From positions 186,001 to 250,000 of the forward strand of contig NZ_PVZF01000004.1 in the NCBI RefSeq assembly GCF_003002055.1: a stretch of DNA of 64,000 nucleotides, read 5' to 3'. The first letter of the stretch is position 1, and every line of letters starts with the position of its first letter. Position numbers and translations under genes: made by a program. The stretch is from Kineococcus rhizosphaerae (GTDB lineage Bacteria > Actinomycetota > Actinomycetes > Actinomycetales > Kineococcaceae). Below the pieces are notes generated by a model, which had not been told where the DNA came from, made no database searches, and worked only from the letters and a program-made list of their open reading frames with translations. Of the stretch, positions 1-9,172 are shown one piece after another.

Positions 1-180
1 GCCGTTGACGACGTCGCGCCGGGCCAGGGCGCCGCTGCGGTCGGTGGCCAGCACGGTGACGTCGAACTCCCCGGTGGCCGCCAGCCGGCGGGTGATCTCG
101 GCGACGTGCGTCTCCAGACCACCCATCTCGGGGAAGTAGCGCTGCACGACGTGCAGGACGCGGGGTCGACGGACGCTCAC
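1..180 (-). CDS. Glycosyltransferase family 4, N-terminal fragment
   Basis: The 60 residues seen are the N-terminus of a gene that runs off the left edge. The start RVLHVVQRYFPEMGGLETHV is typical of the donor-independent first Rossmann half of GT4 enzymes, with the Gly-Gly-x-Glu-x-H motif that follows the first beta strand. Its GTG start overlaps the stop of the next upstream gene by 4 bp (GTGA), so it is the third gene of a coupled unit after the flippase fusion and a membrane protein. A role in polysaccharide assembly on the cytoplasmic face follows from this context. The sugar and linkage cannot be told because the donor-binding domain is outside the window. Confidence 0.85.
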   Translation of the reverse strand, partial: MSVRRPRVLHVVQRYFPEMGGLETHVAEITRRLAATGEFDVTVLATDRSGALARRDVVNG

Positions 181-938
181 CGGTTCACCACCAGGGTTCG
201 CAGGGGCTGGACCTGCCCGGGGTTGTTGACGGTCACCAGCACCCGCCCCCGGACGGGGACGACGACCGTGGTCCGCACGGTGCCGCCGGCGGGGACGCTC
301 AGCAGGGGGTAGGTGACGACGGACCCGTCACCGGGGTCGGTGCGCAGCTCCAGGGGGCCGGTGGCGTCACCGCTCGACACCTCGACGACGGCCTCGGCGC
401 CGTCGAGGGAGGCCAGCGACATCTGCAGCGGCGGGGTCGAGCTGTCCTGGACGCTGCGCACGGACACGACGAGCGCCGCCACCACGACCACGACCGCGGC
501 GAGCGCCCACGGCGACGTGCGCAGCACCGCCCGGCGCACGGACCCCTCGGCCCGGGGCGCCGGCGGGGACGACGGCTCGTGGGCGCGGCCGGCACCGACG
601 GCACGCACGCCGAGGGCGAGGAGAGCGGTCGCGCCCAGCCCGATCGCCCACGTGCGCGGCCGCAACCCGACACCGCTCACCCCCAGGGCGACCCCCACCA
701 GGACGAGGGCCACCAGGACGCCGCCGACCCCGGCCAGCACGCGGTCCACGACGCTGCGCCGCCACCCCCACCCGGCCAGGGGCACGGCCGTGGCGACCGC
801 GGCGAGCAGCACCAGCGGGGCACGCACCGCCACCGGCGCGTCCAGCAGCACGGCCGCGACGGCGGCGACGACCAGGACGCCCGCTGCGGCGAGCAGGGGC
901 AGGCCGGTCCGGCGCCGGCCGGGGAGCGGAGGGGTCAC
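177..938 (-). CDS. Multi-pass membrane protein of unknown function
   Basis: I do not recognise this 253-residue protein. About four hydrophobic helices fill residues 12-120. A charged, Pro-rich linker follows, then a further helix near 142-162. After that comes a soluble tail of about 90 residues rich in Val, Thr and Gly that looks like a small beta domain and probably faces outside. The GTG start overlaps the stop of the flippase fusion by 4 bp and its own stop overlaps the next glycosyltransferase start, so the three genes are translationally coupled. That makes a role in polysaccharide export or modification likely, but this is inference from position only. Confidence 0.75.
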   Translation of the reverse strand: MTPPLPGRRRTGLPLLAAAGVLVVAAVAAVLLDAPVAVRAPLVLLAAVATAVPLAGWGWRRSVVDRVLAGVGGVLVALVLVGVALGVSGVGLRPRTWAIGLGATALLALGVRAVGAGRAHEPSSPPAPRAEGSVRRAVLRTSPWALAAVVVVVAALVVSVRSVQDSSTPPLQMSLASLDGAEAVVEVSSGDATGPLELRTDPGDGSVVTYPLLSVPAGGTVRTTVVVPVRGRVLVTVNNPGQVQPLRTLVVNR

Positions 939-3900
939 CGGGACAGCTCCGAAAGGTCGTAGACGGCGATGGCGCCGTTGTCGTAGACGCGGTCGACGCC
1001 GGGGACGTCGTCGAACTTCTGCAGCGCGGCCGCCGGGACGGGCGCGGTCCGGTCCTGGCCCCCGAACTCACCGCTCTCGATGTAGACGCCCTGGTTGGGC
1101 AGCCCGTTGGCGTCCCGGCGGTCCACGACGAGGTAGCGGATGCCGGCCCGGCGGATGAGGTCGACGTCGTCCTGGCCGAACTCCGGGTCGAGGATCAGGC
1201 GGGAGGCGTCGATGCCGGTGCTGATGTGCCGGACCGTGAACATCCCGCCGTCGGCCGCCACGAGCAGGCCGCTGACGCGGTCGGCGTAGACCCGGGTCTC
1301 CGGCGGCAGGGTCCGGCCCATCCAGTCGGCGGCGGCGATGTTGTCCGCGTCGACGCTGCGGGCGTCGGCGGAGACGAGGAACGGACCGGGCAGCTGCGCG
1401 CTGACCGTCCCCGACCCCAGGACCACGCCCCCGAGGAACGCCACCGTGGCGGCCGCCCCGAACAGGCCCGCGGCCCGCCGGGACGCCGCGCGGCGCACCA
1501 GCCACCAGGCCACGACGAAGCCGACGCCGAGGAACACGAAGCCCGCGGCCCGGTCCCCGACCTCCGAGGTCGCCCGCGCGACGTGGCCGCCGGGCACGAG
1601 GGGCCACAGCACGGCCGTCAGCACCAGGACGACGGCCAGGGGGACGCGGACCCGGACCCACGCCCTGGCCGCCCAGAGGGAGGGGACGAGGGCCGCCGCG
1701 GTGATGACCAGCCCGCCGAGCAGCAGCCCCTGCTCCCACCAGGCCGGGCCGACGCCGGCGGTGTTCGCGAACAGCGCCTTGGTCTGGCGGCCCTCGAAGA
1801 AGGCGCCGAGGTCGCTGGAGGAGCTGGTGACGATGGAGCCGAGGTAGCTGCCCAGGGTGTTGCCGGGGTTGAGCAGCGTCGCGGCGAAGCAGACGGCACC
1901 GACGAGCGTCATGACCGCCAGGGCCCGCGCGTCGCTGCCCGGCGGCACGGCCACCACCCCCCCGACCTGCTCGGACCCGCCGGCCGCGCGGCGACGCACC
2001 CGGGCCAGGAGGGCGTCGACGACGGTCCAGACGGCCAGCGCGACGAGCAGCAGGACCGCGGTCACGTGGTGGGTGATGACGACCGCGCCGAGCGCGGCGA
2101 GCGGGAGCAGCAGACCCCGCAGCGATCCCCGCCGCCGCGAGGCGAAGAGCGCCACGGTCAGCACCGCCAGCGGCAGGGCCAGGGTCTGGTAGCTGAACTG
2201 GGAGTTGAAGAAGAGCATCTGCGGGTTGCAGGCGTAGACGACGACGGCCACGGCACCCGCCCGGTGCGAGCGGGTCAGCCGGGTCACGACCGCCACGATC
2301 GCCAGGCTCAGGACGACCCGGGCGGCCAGCAGCAGCAGCACGGCGCTGGTGTGCTGGGACAGGCCCGTCAGGTCGCCGACGCCGTCGGTGGCCACCTCCA
2401 GGCCGGGGTAGTAGGCCGTGATGGGCAGCAGGGGGTTGACCCCGAAGAGCTGACCCGTGTCGGAGATCTGCCGCAGCAGGTTCGCGTGCAGCAGCTCGTC
2501 GTGGAACATGAAGCGCGTCGGGTACAGCACGACCCGGCTGAGCTGGAGCGCGACGGCCGCGGTCACCGCCGTCCAGACGCGCACGGTCCCACTGGTGCGC
2601 GGCCAGGTCGCCAAGAGGGCCGCGGGGGCGACGATCAGGACCAGCCCGGCCTCCCAGAGCAGCTGGGTGAGGCCGCCGTCGTCGCCCGTGGTGCGCGCCC
2701 GCCCGGCCGCCAGGGCCATGGCGAGCAGGCCCAGGGCGATCGCCAGCAGGGCCGGTCCCAGGCCCCGCGAACCGCGTCGCGACGGCGCCGGGTCGACGAC
2801 GGAGGCGACCGCCGGCTCCTGCTCGAGCACGTCCACCACGTCGTCCCCCCCGCTCGTCCGCACCTGTCCGCCGTCGCCGCTCCGGTCGCCGTCCCCCGAC
2901 CTCGTCCCGTCCCGAGCCCCGTCCTCGTCCGCTCGCGCGCCGGCGCCCTCGGGCCGGTGCTCGCGTCCGCCGCCGTCGGGACCGGCGAGCTCCTGCTCGC
3001 GGGTCCGGGTGACGAACCGGCGCCGCGCCCGCACGAGCGGGACCGCGAGCAGCACCGCCTCCAGGACCAGCACGAGGACCCAGGCGGCGCTCAGGCCCTC
3101 GACGCCGCCGAGGTGGGCCCCGATGAGTGCGGCCACCAGCTCGGCGGCGGTGCAGACGACCAGCACGAGCGTCGCGCTGCCGGTGCGGCCCTGCACCCGG
3201 CGCAACGCGACGAAGTGGTCCTTGACGACGAAGGGCAACCCGGCCAGGACGAGGATCCGCAGGACGTCGGCACCGTCCTCGGCGTAGGAGGCGCCGAACA
3301 CCCGCAGCACGTACGGGGCCAGGGGCCACAACGCCAGGTTGGCGGCCAGGCTCACGCCGAGCCCCAGGGGCAGGGTCACCCGCATTCGCCGCAGGACCTC
3401 GCCGTCGTCGCCCTCGGCCGCGGCGAAGAGCCCCACGGACAGCGCGTAGGGCAGGGCGAAGACGAAACCGGTCAGCTGCAGCGCGGCACCGAACGGCGCG
3501 TTCGCCGCGGCGGACACCGTCGCGGTGACGATGACCGGCAGGAGCATCAACGGGCTCTGCAGCGTGGTGTTCAGCGCGTGGTGGCTCAGCGCCCGCCGGC
3601 CCAGGCCGCGCATCGAGGACAGGTCGACCAGGCGACGGTGGCGCTGCAGCGGGCGGCCCCCGCGGGTCCGGTGGGCCACGACGGGCAACGAGACCAGCGT
3701 CCCGACGGCCCAGGCGGCGAAGACGGCCATCCCGTCGGTGGCGCCGGCGGCCGCGAGCCCCAGCAGGACGACGACCTTCGTGGCGCTCGCCGTGACGTTG
3801 CGTTCCAGCTGCAGGTTGCCCGACCCGATGACCAACACGGCCTGGTCCAGCACCAGGGCCAGGGCGGCGAGGCCGGTGCCGACGGCGAACAGGGCCGCGT

Positions 3901-4324
3901 GCCCGGGTGAGCCCGCGATGGGACTCAGGTTGCCCAGCCCCAGGAGGTGCACGGCGACGAAGGGGACCACGACGGCCAGCAGCGTGCCGGCGACGCCGGA
4001 CACGGCCAGCGCGGTGCGGACGGTCACGCGGCGCACCCCCTGCTCGGTGCCCGGCAGCAGGGAGATCAGCAGGGTGCCCAGCCCCAGCGTCCCGAGGGCC
4101 CCGAGCAGGCCCATCGCGGAGACGGCGGCGTTCGCGACCCCGAACTCCTCCCGGGTGAACCCGCGGGAGGCGATGGCCCAGAAGAGCAGGCCCAGGACGC
4201 TGGTGGCGGCCTGCGTGGTGACGAGGGAGGCCGAGATGCGCAGGATGCGCTGCAGGCCGGGCGGGATGCTGCGGTCGCGGGGCGGACCTGCCGTGCTCGG
4301 GGTGCTGGTCGCTCCCGGGGTCAT
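935..4324 (-). CDS. Flippase fused to a GT-C-like multi-pass membrane domain
   Basis: This 1129-residue protein has two membrane halves. Residues about 20-435 look like a Wzx/MATE-type polysaccharide flippase, with 12 or more helices and an early FTREEFG loop typical of the family. Residues about 436-520 form a hydrophilic linker rich in Gly, Asp and Arg. Residues about 525-990 are again multi-pass and contain MFHDELLHANLL in the first large loop, like the acidic loop of GT-C glycosyltransferases. The last 130 residues are a soluble tail. The usual Wzx length is 400-500 residues, so this is a fusion. The start is supported by GAGGAG 4 nt before the ATG. It is the first gene of a coupled unit with the two following genes. 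Confidence 0.8.
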   Translation of the reverse strand: MTPGATSTPSTAGPPRDRSIPPGLQRILRISASLVTTQAATSVLGLLFWAIASRGFTREEFGVANAAVSAMGLLGALGTLGLGTLLISLLPGTEQGVRRVTVRTALAVSGVAGTLLAVVVPFVAVHLLGLGNLSPIAGSPGHAALFAVGTGLAALALVLDQAVLVIGSGNLQLERNVTASATKVVVLLGLAAAGATDGMAVFAAWAVGTLVSLPVVAHRTRGGRPLQRHRRLVDLSSMRGLGRRALSHHALNTTLQSPLMLLPVIVTATVSAAANAPFGAALQLTGFVFALPYALSVGLFAAAEGDDGEVLRRMRVTLPLGLGVSLAANLALWPLAPYVLRVFGASYAEDGADVLRILVLAGLPFVVKDHFVALRRVQGRTGSATLVLVVCTAAELVAALIGAHLGGVEGLSAAWVLVLVLEAVLLAVPLVRARRRFVTRTREQELAGPDGGGREHRPEGAGARADEDGARDGTRSGDGDRSGDGGQVRTSGGDDVVDVLEQEPAVASVVDPAPSRRGSRGLGPALLAIALGLLAMALAAGRARTTGDDGGLTQLLWEAGLVLIVAPAALLATWPRTSGTVRVWTAVTAAVALQLSRVVLYPTRFMFHDELLHANLLRQISDTGQLFGVNPLLPITAYYPGLEVATDGVGDLTGLSQHTSAVLLLLAARVVLSLAIVAVVTRLTRSHRAGAVAVVVYACNPQMLFFNSQFSYQTLALPLAVLTVALFASRRRGSLRGLLLPLAALGAVVITHHVTAVLLLVALAVWTVVDALLARVRRRAAGGSEQVGGVVAVPPGSDARALAVMTLVGAVCFAATLLNPGNTLGSYLGSIVTSSSSDLGAFFEGRQTKALFANTAGVGPAWWEQGLLLGGLVITAAALVPSLWAARAWVRVRVPLAVVLVLTAVLWPLVPGGHVARATSEVGDRAAGFVFLGVGFVVAWWLVRRAASRRAAGLFGAAATVAFLGGVVLGSGTVSAQLPGPFLVSADARSVDADNIAAADWMGRTLPPETRVYADRVSGLLVAADGGMFTVRHISTGIDASRLILDPEFGQDDVDLIRRAGIRYLVVDRRDANGLPNQGVYIESGEFGGQDRTAPVPAAALQKFDDVPGVDRVYDNGAIAVYDLSELSR

Positions 4325-4372
4325 CGGACTCCTCGAATCGGCGGCGGGTACCGCTGCTCCGCGGGCTCTCGA

Positions 4373-4378
4373 AGTCTA
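4373..4378 (-). promoter_or_regulatory. Candidate -10 hexamer of the flippase-fusion unit
   Basis: TAGACT on the minus strand lies about 48 nt before the ATG of the flippase fusion. No convincing -35 is visible, so this is only a candidate. Confidence 0.25.
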
Positions 4379-4512
4379 AGGAGCGCACGGGGCCCACCGG
4401 GACCGCCGAGGGGCCCGAGCGGGCATCCGGGCGGACCCTTCACCGGATCGGCCCGAACAGCTCATACGCAGCGCGAGGAACCGGGCACGGGCGGTGAGGA
4501 CCCGGGACGCAC

Positions 4513-4545
4513 GAAGGGCGGGCCCCCCGAGGGGGCCCGCCCTTC
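4513..4545. terminator. Perfect 15-bp hairpin after the bS22 gene
   Basis: GAAGGGCGGGCCCCC pairs perfectly with GGGGGCCCGCCCTTC across a 3-nt loop. It lies 6 bp after the stop of the bS22 gene and can end transcripts of that gene. No U-tract follows, as is common in GC-rich actinobacteria. Confidence 0.8.
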
Positions 4546-4551
4546 AGCGCA

Positions 4552-4650
4552 TCACTTCTTGTTGCGACGCTGGTGACGCGTGCGGCGGAGCAGCTTGCGG
4601 TGCTTCTTCTTCGCCATGCGCTTGCGACGCTTCTTGATGACAGAGCCCAA
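4552..4650 (-). CDS. Small ribosomal protein bS22 (AURKAIP1/COX24 family)
   Basis: The product is 32 residues and very basic, beginning GSVIKKRRKRMAKKKHRKLL and ending NKK. This matches the tiny actinobacterial 30S protein found near the decoding centre in mycobacterial ribosomes (called bS22 or bTHXc). I chose the TTG start at 4650 because family members begin at this Gly-Ser-Val and GAGGA lies 4 nt upstream. An in-frame GTG five codons earlier (4665) is the alternative and would add SEDP-like residues. It lies after the excisionase-like HTH gene and before a strong hairpin, the same order as Rv0500A-Rv0500B. Genes this short are often missed. Confidence 0.9.
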   Translation of the reverse strand: MGSVIKKRRKRMAKKKHRKLLRRTRHQRRNKK

Positions 4651-4808
4651 GGGGTCCTCGCTCACTCGATACGGCTGGTTGCTGCCGGCCCACCGGCGGA
4701 CCGGCGACCGACGTGCCGCTCCACGAGCGGCAGACCGTCGTCGAGTCTACCCGTCCCGCCCGACCCCCCGGACACCCGCAGTGTCGAGGAAGTTCACGGG
4801 CCGTGCGC

Positions 4809-5015
4809 TCAGGCGGTGTCGATGAAGGACTGGCGCAGGTACTCGTGCACCGCGTCCTCGGGCACCCGGAAGGAGCGACCGACGCGGACCGCGGGCAGCT
4901 CGCCGTTGTGCACGAGCCGGTACACGGTCATCTTGGACACGCGCATCATCGACGCGACCTCGGCCACGGTCAGGAACCGGACCTCCGACAGCGGGCGATC
5001 CTCAGGCATCCCCAC
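4809..5015 (-). CDS. Excisionase-family (BldC-like) HTH DNA-binding protein
   Basis: The 68-residue product is almost entirely one winged HTH of the MerR/excisionase class. FLTVAEVASMMRVSKMTVYR forms the helix-turn-helix, and VGRSFRVPEDAVHEYL completes the wing and last helix. It resembles mycobacterial Rv0500A in sequence and in position, between proC and the bS22 gene. It probably acts as a transcription factor; the target genes are unknown. Start is GTG at 5015, with AAGGG 4 nt before it. An ATG two codons later (5009) is also possible. A promoter-like pair lies about 75-100 bp upstream, so it is probably expressed apart from acuC. Confidence 0.88.
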   Translation of the reverse strand: MGMPEDRPLSEVRFLTVAEVASMMRVSKMTVYRLVHNGELPAVRVGRSFRVPEDAVHEYLRQSFIDTA

Positions 5016-5087
5016 AGCACCCTTCAGTTGGCGCGCCTTGATGCACCGTCCCCCGCGGACGGCCCGGTGGGGGCGCGTTCACAGACC

Positions 5088-5117
5088 ACTGTAGGGGCAC
5101 GTGTGACGTGCGTGGAA
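5088..5117 (-). promoter_or_regulatory. Candidate sigma70-type promoter of the HTH gene
   Basis: On the minus strand TTCCAC (5112-5117) and TACAGT (5088-5093) are separated by 18 bp. The expected start point near 5081 would give a 5' leader of about 65 nt. The surrounding 100 bp is clearly less GC-rich than the genes on either side. Confidence 0.4.
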
Positions 5118-5198
5118 GATCTCCGTGTCCAAAAAGTCACGCTGCGTGATCTAAACAGCCCGTGACCAGCACTTACGCTCTGTAAATCCGCTGGGAGA

Positions 5199-6371
5199 TC
5201 AGTCGAAGTCCGGGTCCAGACCGTGCAGCGGGAACGCCGCGCGACGGGTCGCGAGGATCGCGCGGTCCACGGCGTCGTCCGGGTCGTACCCGGACTCCCA
5301 CCCCGCGAACGTCGCGGGTTCACCGTCCGTCATCGCCGACGGCGCGTCCCGGCCGAACGTCGCGCGCACGTGCTCGCGCCACGCCGCCGGCAGCGGCGTC
5401 GAGGGGTCCAGCGGCTGCTGCGACGCCTCCGCGACCAGGTGCGCCCACGTCCGCGGCACCACGTCGACGACCTCGTACCCGCCCCCGCCCAGGGCCAGCC
5501 ACCGCCCGGCCGCCGCCTCGTGCGCCAGCGCGTGCATCGACGCCGCCGCCACCCGCTGCGCGTCGACGGAGACCTGCAGGTGCCCCAACGGGTCCAGGGC
5601 GTGGGTGTCGCACCCGTGCTGCGTCACCAGCACGTCGGGGGCGAAGGAGCGCACGAGCTGCGGGACGACGGCGTGCACCGCGCGCAGCCACCCCGCGTCG
5701 CCCGTGCGCGCCGGCAGCGCCAGGTTCACCGCACCGCCCAGGGCCCGCGGGCCGCCGAGCTCGTCGGCGAAGCCCGTCCCCGGGAACAGCGTCGTGCCCG
5801 ACTCGTGGACGCTGACCGTCAGCACCCGCGGGTCGTCCCAGAACACCGCCTCCGTGCCGTCGCCGTGGTGGCAGTCCAGGTCCACGTACACGATCCGCTC
5901 CGCGCCGTCGCGCAGCATCGCCACGATGGCCGCGGCCGCGTCGTTGTAGACGCAGAACCCGCTCGCGCAGCCCGGCTTGGCGTGGTGCATCCCGCCGCAG
6001 AAGTTCACGCCGTGCTGCGCGCGGCCCGCCACGAGCGCGCGCCCCAGGTCCACCGAGCCGCCCACGATCCGGGCCGCGGCCTCGTGCATCCCCGGGAACG
6101 CCGGGTCGTCCTCGGTGCCGAGCCCGAAGACCGCCTGCGCCTGCCGCGGATCGGCCGAGGCCGCCTTGACGGCCTCCACGTACGCGCGGTCGTGGACGGT
6201 CGCCAGGAGCTCGTCGTCGGCCGGTTCGGCACCCACGACGCGCACCCCGGGGCGCTCGAACAGCCCGAGCTGCTCGCACAGCCGCGCCGTCAGGTCCAGC
6301 CGGACCGGGGCCATGGGGTGCCAGCGGCCGAAGTCGTAGCCCGTGAACGCCTGGTCCCAGACGACCTGCAC
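5199..6371 (-). CDS. acuC: AcuC-type histone deacetylase family protein
   Basis: A zinc-dependent deacetylase of the arginase/deacetylase fold, likely removing acetyl groups from protein lysines such as those on acetyl-CoA synthetase. Visible motifs are GGMHHAKPGCASGFC (the active-site His-His pair), YVDLDCHHGDGTEAVF (metal ligands Asp and His) and the Gly-Gly-Gly-Tyr near the end. I chose GTG at 6371, giving 390 residues, because GAGGAG lies 9 nt before it and the next residues QVVWDQAFTGYDFGRWHPM are where the family begins. A GTG at 6536 is in frame and would add a low-complexity Pro/Gly/Arg-rich stretch of 55 residues. It would then start 1 bp after the proC stop. It is last in the ppx-isomerase-proC-acuC unit. 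Confidence 0.85.
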   Translation of the reverse strand: MQVVWDQAFTGYDFGRWHPMAPVRLDLTARLCEQLGLFERPGVRVVGAEPADDELLATVHDRAYVEAVKAASADPRQAQAVFGLGTEDDPAFPGMHEAAARIVGGSVDLGRALVAGRAQHGVNFCGGMHHAKPGCASGFCVYNDAAAAIVAMLRDGAERIVYVDLDCHHGDGTEAVFWDDPRVLTVSVHESGTTLFPGTGFADELGGPRALGGAVNLALPARTGDAGWLRAVHAVVPQLVRSFAPDVLVTQHGCDTHALDPLGHLQVSVDAQRVAAASMHALAHEAAAGRWLALGGGGYEVVDVVPRTWAHLVAEASQQPLDPSTPLPAAWREHVRATFGRDAPSAMTDGEPATFAGWESGYDPDDAVDRAILATRRAAFPLHGLDPDFD

Positions 6372-6537
6372 GACGTCCGACTCCTCGGACTCCTCGCGGC
6401 GCTCGGGGTGGTGGTCGGACACCGCCGCCGGGCACGGCCCCGGTCCACCGCGTGGGGCACCCGCCGCCTCGTCCGGCGCCGCGCCCGGCGGCGTCGTCCG
6501 GCCGCCACCGCGCCGTTCGTCGTCCTCGTGACTCACC

Positions 6538-7335
6538 TCAGCCCCCCGAGAGCTGCTTCGAGCGGGCCGCAGCCGCTTCCACGGCCGAGACGAGCGCCGC
6601 CCGCACCCCGGAGTCGTCGAGCTGGCGCAGCGCGGCCGCCGTCGTCCCCGCCGGGGACGTGACCTGCTCGCGCAGGACCGTCGGGTGCTGGCCCGTCTCG
6701 CGCAGCATCGCGCCCGCGCCCACGACGGTCTGCACGACCAGCTCGGTCGCCGTCGCCCGCGGCAGGCCCAGCAGCACCCCCGCCTCGACCATGGCCTCCA
6801 CGACGTAGAACACGTACGCGGGACCGGACCCGCTCAGCGCCGTTACCGCGTCGAGGTGCTTCTCGGCGAGCACGACGGCCTTGCCGCACGAGCGCATCAG
6901 GTCCTCGGCCTCGGCGAGCTGGGAGTCCGCGCACGCGGACCCGGCGGCCAGCCCGGCCATCCCCTCGTCGACCAGGGACGGCGTGTTCGGCATGACGCGC
7001 ACCACCGCCGTCCCGGCGGGGACCCGGGCCTCGATGGCGGCCGTGGTGACCCCCGCGGCCAGCGAGACGAGCAGCACGTCGGGGGCCAGGTGCGCGGCGA
7101 TGGAGTCCAGCAGCGCCGGCAGGTCCTGGGGCTTGACCGCGAGCAGCACGGTCTTCGCCGACGCGACGGCGGTGACGTCCTCCACGACGCGGACGCCGAA
7201 CCGCTCGTGCAGTTCCTGGCCCCGGCCCGCGCGGCGGTCCACGACGAGGACGTCGGCGGCGTCGCGGCCGGCGCGCAGCAGACCGCCGAGCAGCGTCTGC
7301 CCCATCACCCCGGCACCGATGAGCGCGAGCGTCAC
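6538..7335 (-). CDS. proC: Pyrroline-5-carboxylate reductase
   Basis: Catalyses the last step of proline synthesis, reducing pyrroline-5-carboxylate with NAD(P)H. At 265 residues it has normal length. The N-terminal Rossmann motif [14 protein letters not shown] and the C-terminal signature [19 protein letters not shown] are intact. The GTG start overlaps the stop of the sugar isomerase gene by 4 bp. The same ppx, isomerase, proC order is found in mycobacteria (Rv0496-Rv0500). Confidence 0.95.
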   Translation of the reverse strand: MTLALIGAGVMGQTLLGGLLRAGRDAADVLVVDRRAGRGQELHERFGVRVVEDVTAVASAKTVLLAVKPQDLPALLDSIAAHLAPDVLLVSLAAGVTTAAIEARVPAGTAVVRVMPNTPSLVDEGMAGLAAGSACADSQLAEAEDLMRSCGKAVVLAEKHLDAVTALSGSGPAYVFYVVEAMVEAGVLLGLPRATATELVVQTVVGAGAMLRETGQHPTVLREQVTSPAGTTAAALRQLDDSGVRAALVSAVEAAAARSKQLSGG

Positions 7336-8159
7336 GACGTCACCCCCGTCGTCCCCGTCGTCTCGGTGACCGCCAGGTGGGTGCGGGCGAACTCGAGCGT
7401 GCGGGCCAGCGCGACCTCGCGCGCGCGTCGGCCCTTCGCCTTGCGGGTGTTCACCTCGGCCACCACCGTCCCTCGGAATCCGTTGCGGGCCAACTCGTTC
7501 AACGCCTCGGCGACGGGCTGGGAACCGTCACCGGGCACCAGGTGCTCGTCCTTGGCCGACCCCGTCCCGTCGCACAGGTGCACGTGCGCGAGCCGGTCGC
7601 CGAAGGCCCGGGTGAGCTCCGCGCAGTCCTGCCCGGACGTCGCCGCGTGCGAGTAGTCGAGGGTGAGGTTGCGGTACCCCAGGTGGGTCGGGTCCCAGCC
7701 CGGCGCGTACATGACCAGCTCCCGCCCGCGGGCGCGCCACGGGAACATGTTCTCCACCGCCATCGTGACGCCCGTGCGGTCCTCCAGGGCCTCGATGCCG
7801 GCGACGAAACCCGCCGCGTACTCGCGCTGCCAGCGGAACGGCGGGTGCACGACGACGGTGCCCGCCCCCAGCGACGCCGCGAGCTCGGCGGACTTCTCGA
7901 GCTTGCCCCACGGGTCGCGGCCCCAGGTGCCCTGCGTCAGCAGCAGCGTCGGGGCGTGGACCGACAGCACGGGGACGCCGTAGTGGTCCACGAGCCGGTG
8001 CAGCGCCGCCGCGTCCTGGCTGACGGGGTCGGTCCACACGAGGACCTCCACGCCGTCGTAGCCGAGCCGCGAGGCGATCTCGAAGGCGGCCGTCGTCGAC
8101 TCCGGGTAGGAGCACGACGTCGACAGGCCGACCGGGATCCCGCTCTCGACGGCGCCCAC
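7332..8159 (-). CDS. Sugar phosphate isomerase/epimerase family TIM barrel
   Basis: The 275-residue protein belongs to the xylose-isomerase-like TIM-barrel family (AP endonuclease 2 fold). Typical strand ends carry metal and substrate ligands: [58 protein letters not shown] and VVAEVNT. It corresponds to mycobacterial Rv0498. The substrate is not known for this subgroup. It starts 1 bp after the ppx stop and overlaps proC by 4 bp, so the three genes form one transcript, probably driven from the leaderless ppx promoter. Confidence 0.85.
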   Translation of the reverse strand: MGAVESGIPVGLSTSCSYPESTTAAFEIASRLGYDGVEVLVWTDPVSQDAAALHRLVDHYGVPVLSVHAPTLLLTQGTWGRDPWGKLEKSAELAASLGAGTVVVHPPFRWQREYAAGFVAGIEALEDRTGVTMAVENMFPWRARGRELVMYAPGWDPTHLGYRNLTLDYSHAATSGQDCAELTRAFGDRLAHVHLCDGTGSAKDEHLVPGDGSQPVAEALNELARNGFRGTVVAEVNTRKAKGRRAREVALARTLEFARTHLAVTETTGTTGVTS

Positions 8160-8160
8160 G

Positions 8161-9117
8161 TCAGCTCGCCACCCGGACGTCGGCGCCCTGGACGGTGATG
8201 GCGTCCAGGCGGCGCAGGATGAGGCCCTCGCGCAGCGCCCACGGGCCCACGAGGGCCTCCTCGACGCCCAGCAGCTCGAACGCGGCCTCGGCGACCAGCG
8301 CCCCGGCCAGCAGCTGCGGCGCCCGCTCGGCGCTGACCCCGGGCAGGCCCGCGCGCTGCTCGCACGTCATCCCCGCCAGTCGCGGCACCCACGGCGACAG
8401 GTCCTCGCGGCGCAGGACCCGGCGCACGGCCGGCCCGGCCTCGGCGGGGGCCGCACCCGTCAGCCGGGCCAGGCTGCGGAACGTCTTGGACGTCACGACG
8501 ACCCGGTCCGGCGTCCCGGCGCGCGTCACGTCGCGGACGCGGGAGGCGATCTGCTGGCGCACGTGGCGGCGCACCTCGCGCACCGCGTCGGCGGCCGGCG
8601 GGTCCCCCGCCAGCCGGTCCCGGGTCAGCCGACCGGCGCCCAGCGGCAGGGAGAACGAGACGTCGGGGGTCTCGTCGAGCCCGGCGGCGACCTCCAGGGA
8701 CCCGCCGCCGATGTCGAGCACGAGGAGGCGACCGGCCGACCAGCCGAACCAGCGCCGGACGGCCAGGAAGGTCAGGTCGGCCTCGGCCGTGCCCGGCAGC
8801 ACCTGCAGCCGGACGCCGGTGCGCTCCTCGACGTGGTCGAGCACGTCCTCGCCGTTGACGGCCTCGCGCACGGCGGACGTCGCGAAGGCCAGCAGCTCCT
8901 CGACCCCGGCGTCCTCGGCGGCGGCGGCCGCGGCCGTGACGGCGTCGGTCAGGGCGGCGACTCCCGCCGCGTCGACGGCCCCGTCGGGGGTGAGGTGCTC
9001 GGCGAGCCGCAGCAGCCGGCGCGTCGAGTGGGCCGCCAGGGGCTGGGCCCCCGGGTGGGCGTCGACGACGAGCAGGTGGACAGTGTTGCTGCCCACGTCC
9101 AGGACACCCAAGCGCAC
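8161..9117 (-). CDS. Ppx/GppA-family exopolyphosphatase
   Basis: The 318-residue protein has the ASKHA phosphatase fold. [18 protein letters not shown] is the first phosphate loop, [14 protein letters not shown] follows the expected position, and [13 protein letters not shown] is the second phosphate loop. Length and position match the short mycobacterial enzyme Rv0496 (PPX1), which acts on short-chain polyphosphate, so that role is inferred here rather than pppGpp hydrolysis. It is the first gene of the ppx-isomerase-proC-acuC unit. The GTG start lies 6 nt after TAGGGT, so the transcript is probably leaderless. Confidence 0.88.
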   Translation of the reverse strand: MRLGVLDVGSNTVHLLVVDAHPGAQPLAAHSTRRLLRLAEHLTPDGAVDAAGVAALTDAVTAAAAAAEDAGVEELLAFATSAVREAVNGEDVLDHVEERTGVRLQVLPGTAEADLTFLAVRRWFGWSAGRLLVLDIGGGSLEVAAGLDETPDVSFSLPLGAGRLTRDRLAGDPPAADAVREVRRHVRQQIASRVRDVTRAGTPDRVVVTSKTFRSLARLTGAAPAEAGPAVRRVLRREDLSPWVPRLAGMTCEQRAGLPGVSAERAPQLLAGALVAEAAFELLGVEEALVGPWALREGLILRRLDAITVQGADVRVAS

Positions 9118-9123
9118 CCCGCG

Positions 9124-9129
9124 ACCCTA
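9124..9129 (-). promoter_or_regulatory. Leaderless -10 hexamer for ppx
   Basis: TAGGGT on the minus strand ends 6 nt before the GTG of ppx, which places the transcript start on the start codon. No Shine-Dalgarno sequence is present. Confidence 0.55.
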
Positions 9130-9160
9130 CTGTCCGCGCCGAGGTGCTCCGGCACGTGCT

Positions 9161-9166
9161 TACCCT
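9161..9166 (+). promoter_or_regulatory. Leaderless -10 hexamer for the Cys-rich protein gene
   Basis: TACCCT ends 6 nt before the GTG at 9173. With the ppx hexamer it makes a divergent pair inside only 55 bp of intergenic DNA. Confidence 0.55.
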
Positions 9167-9172
9167 TCACCG

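Noticed and set aside
1226-3910. Long open frame on the plus strand, opposite the flippase fusion
   Set aside because: Its translation is a low-complexity Gly/Gln/Asp/Arg-rich string with no fold, typical of the antisense frame in very GC-rich DNA. The minus strand encodes clear membrane helices.
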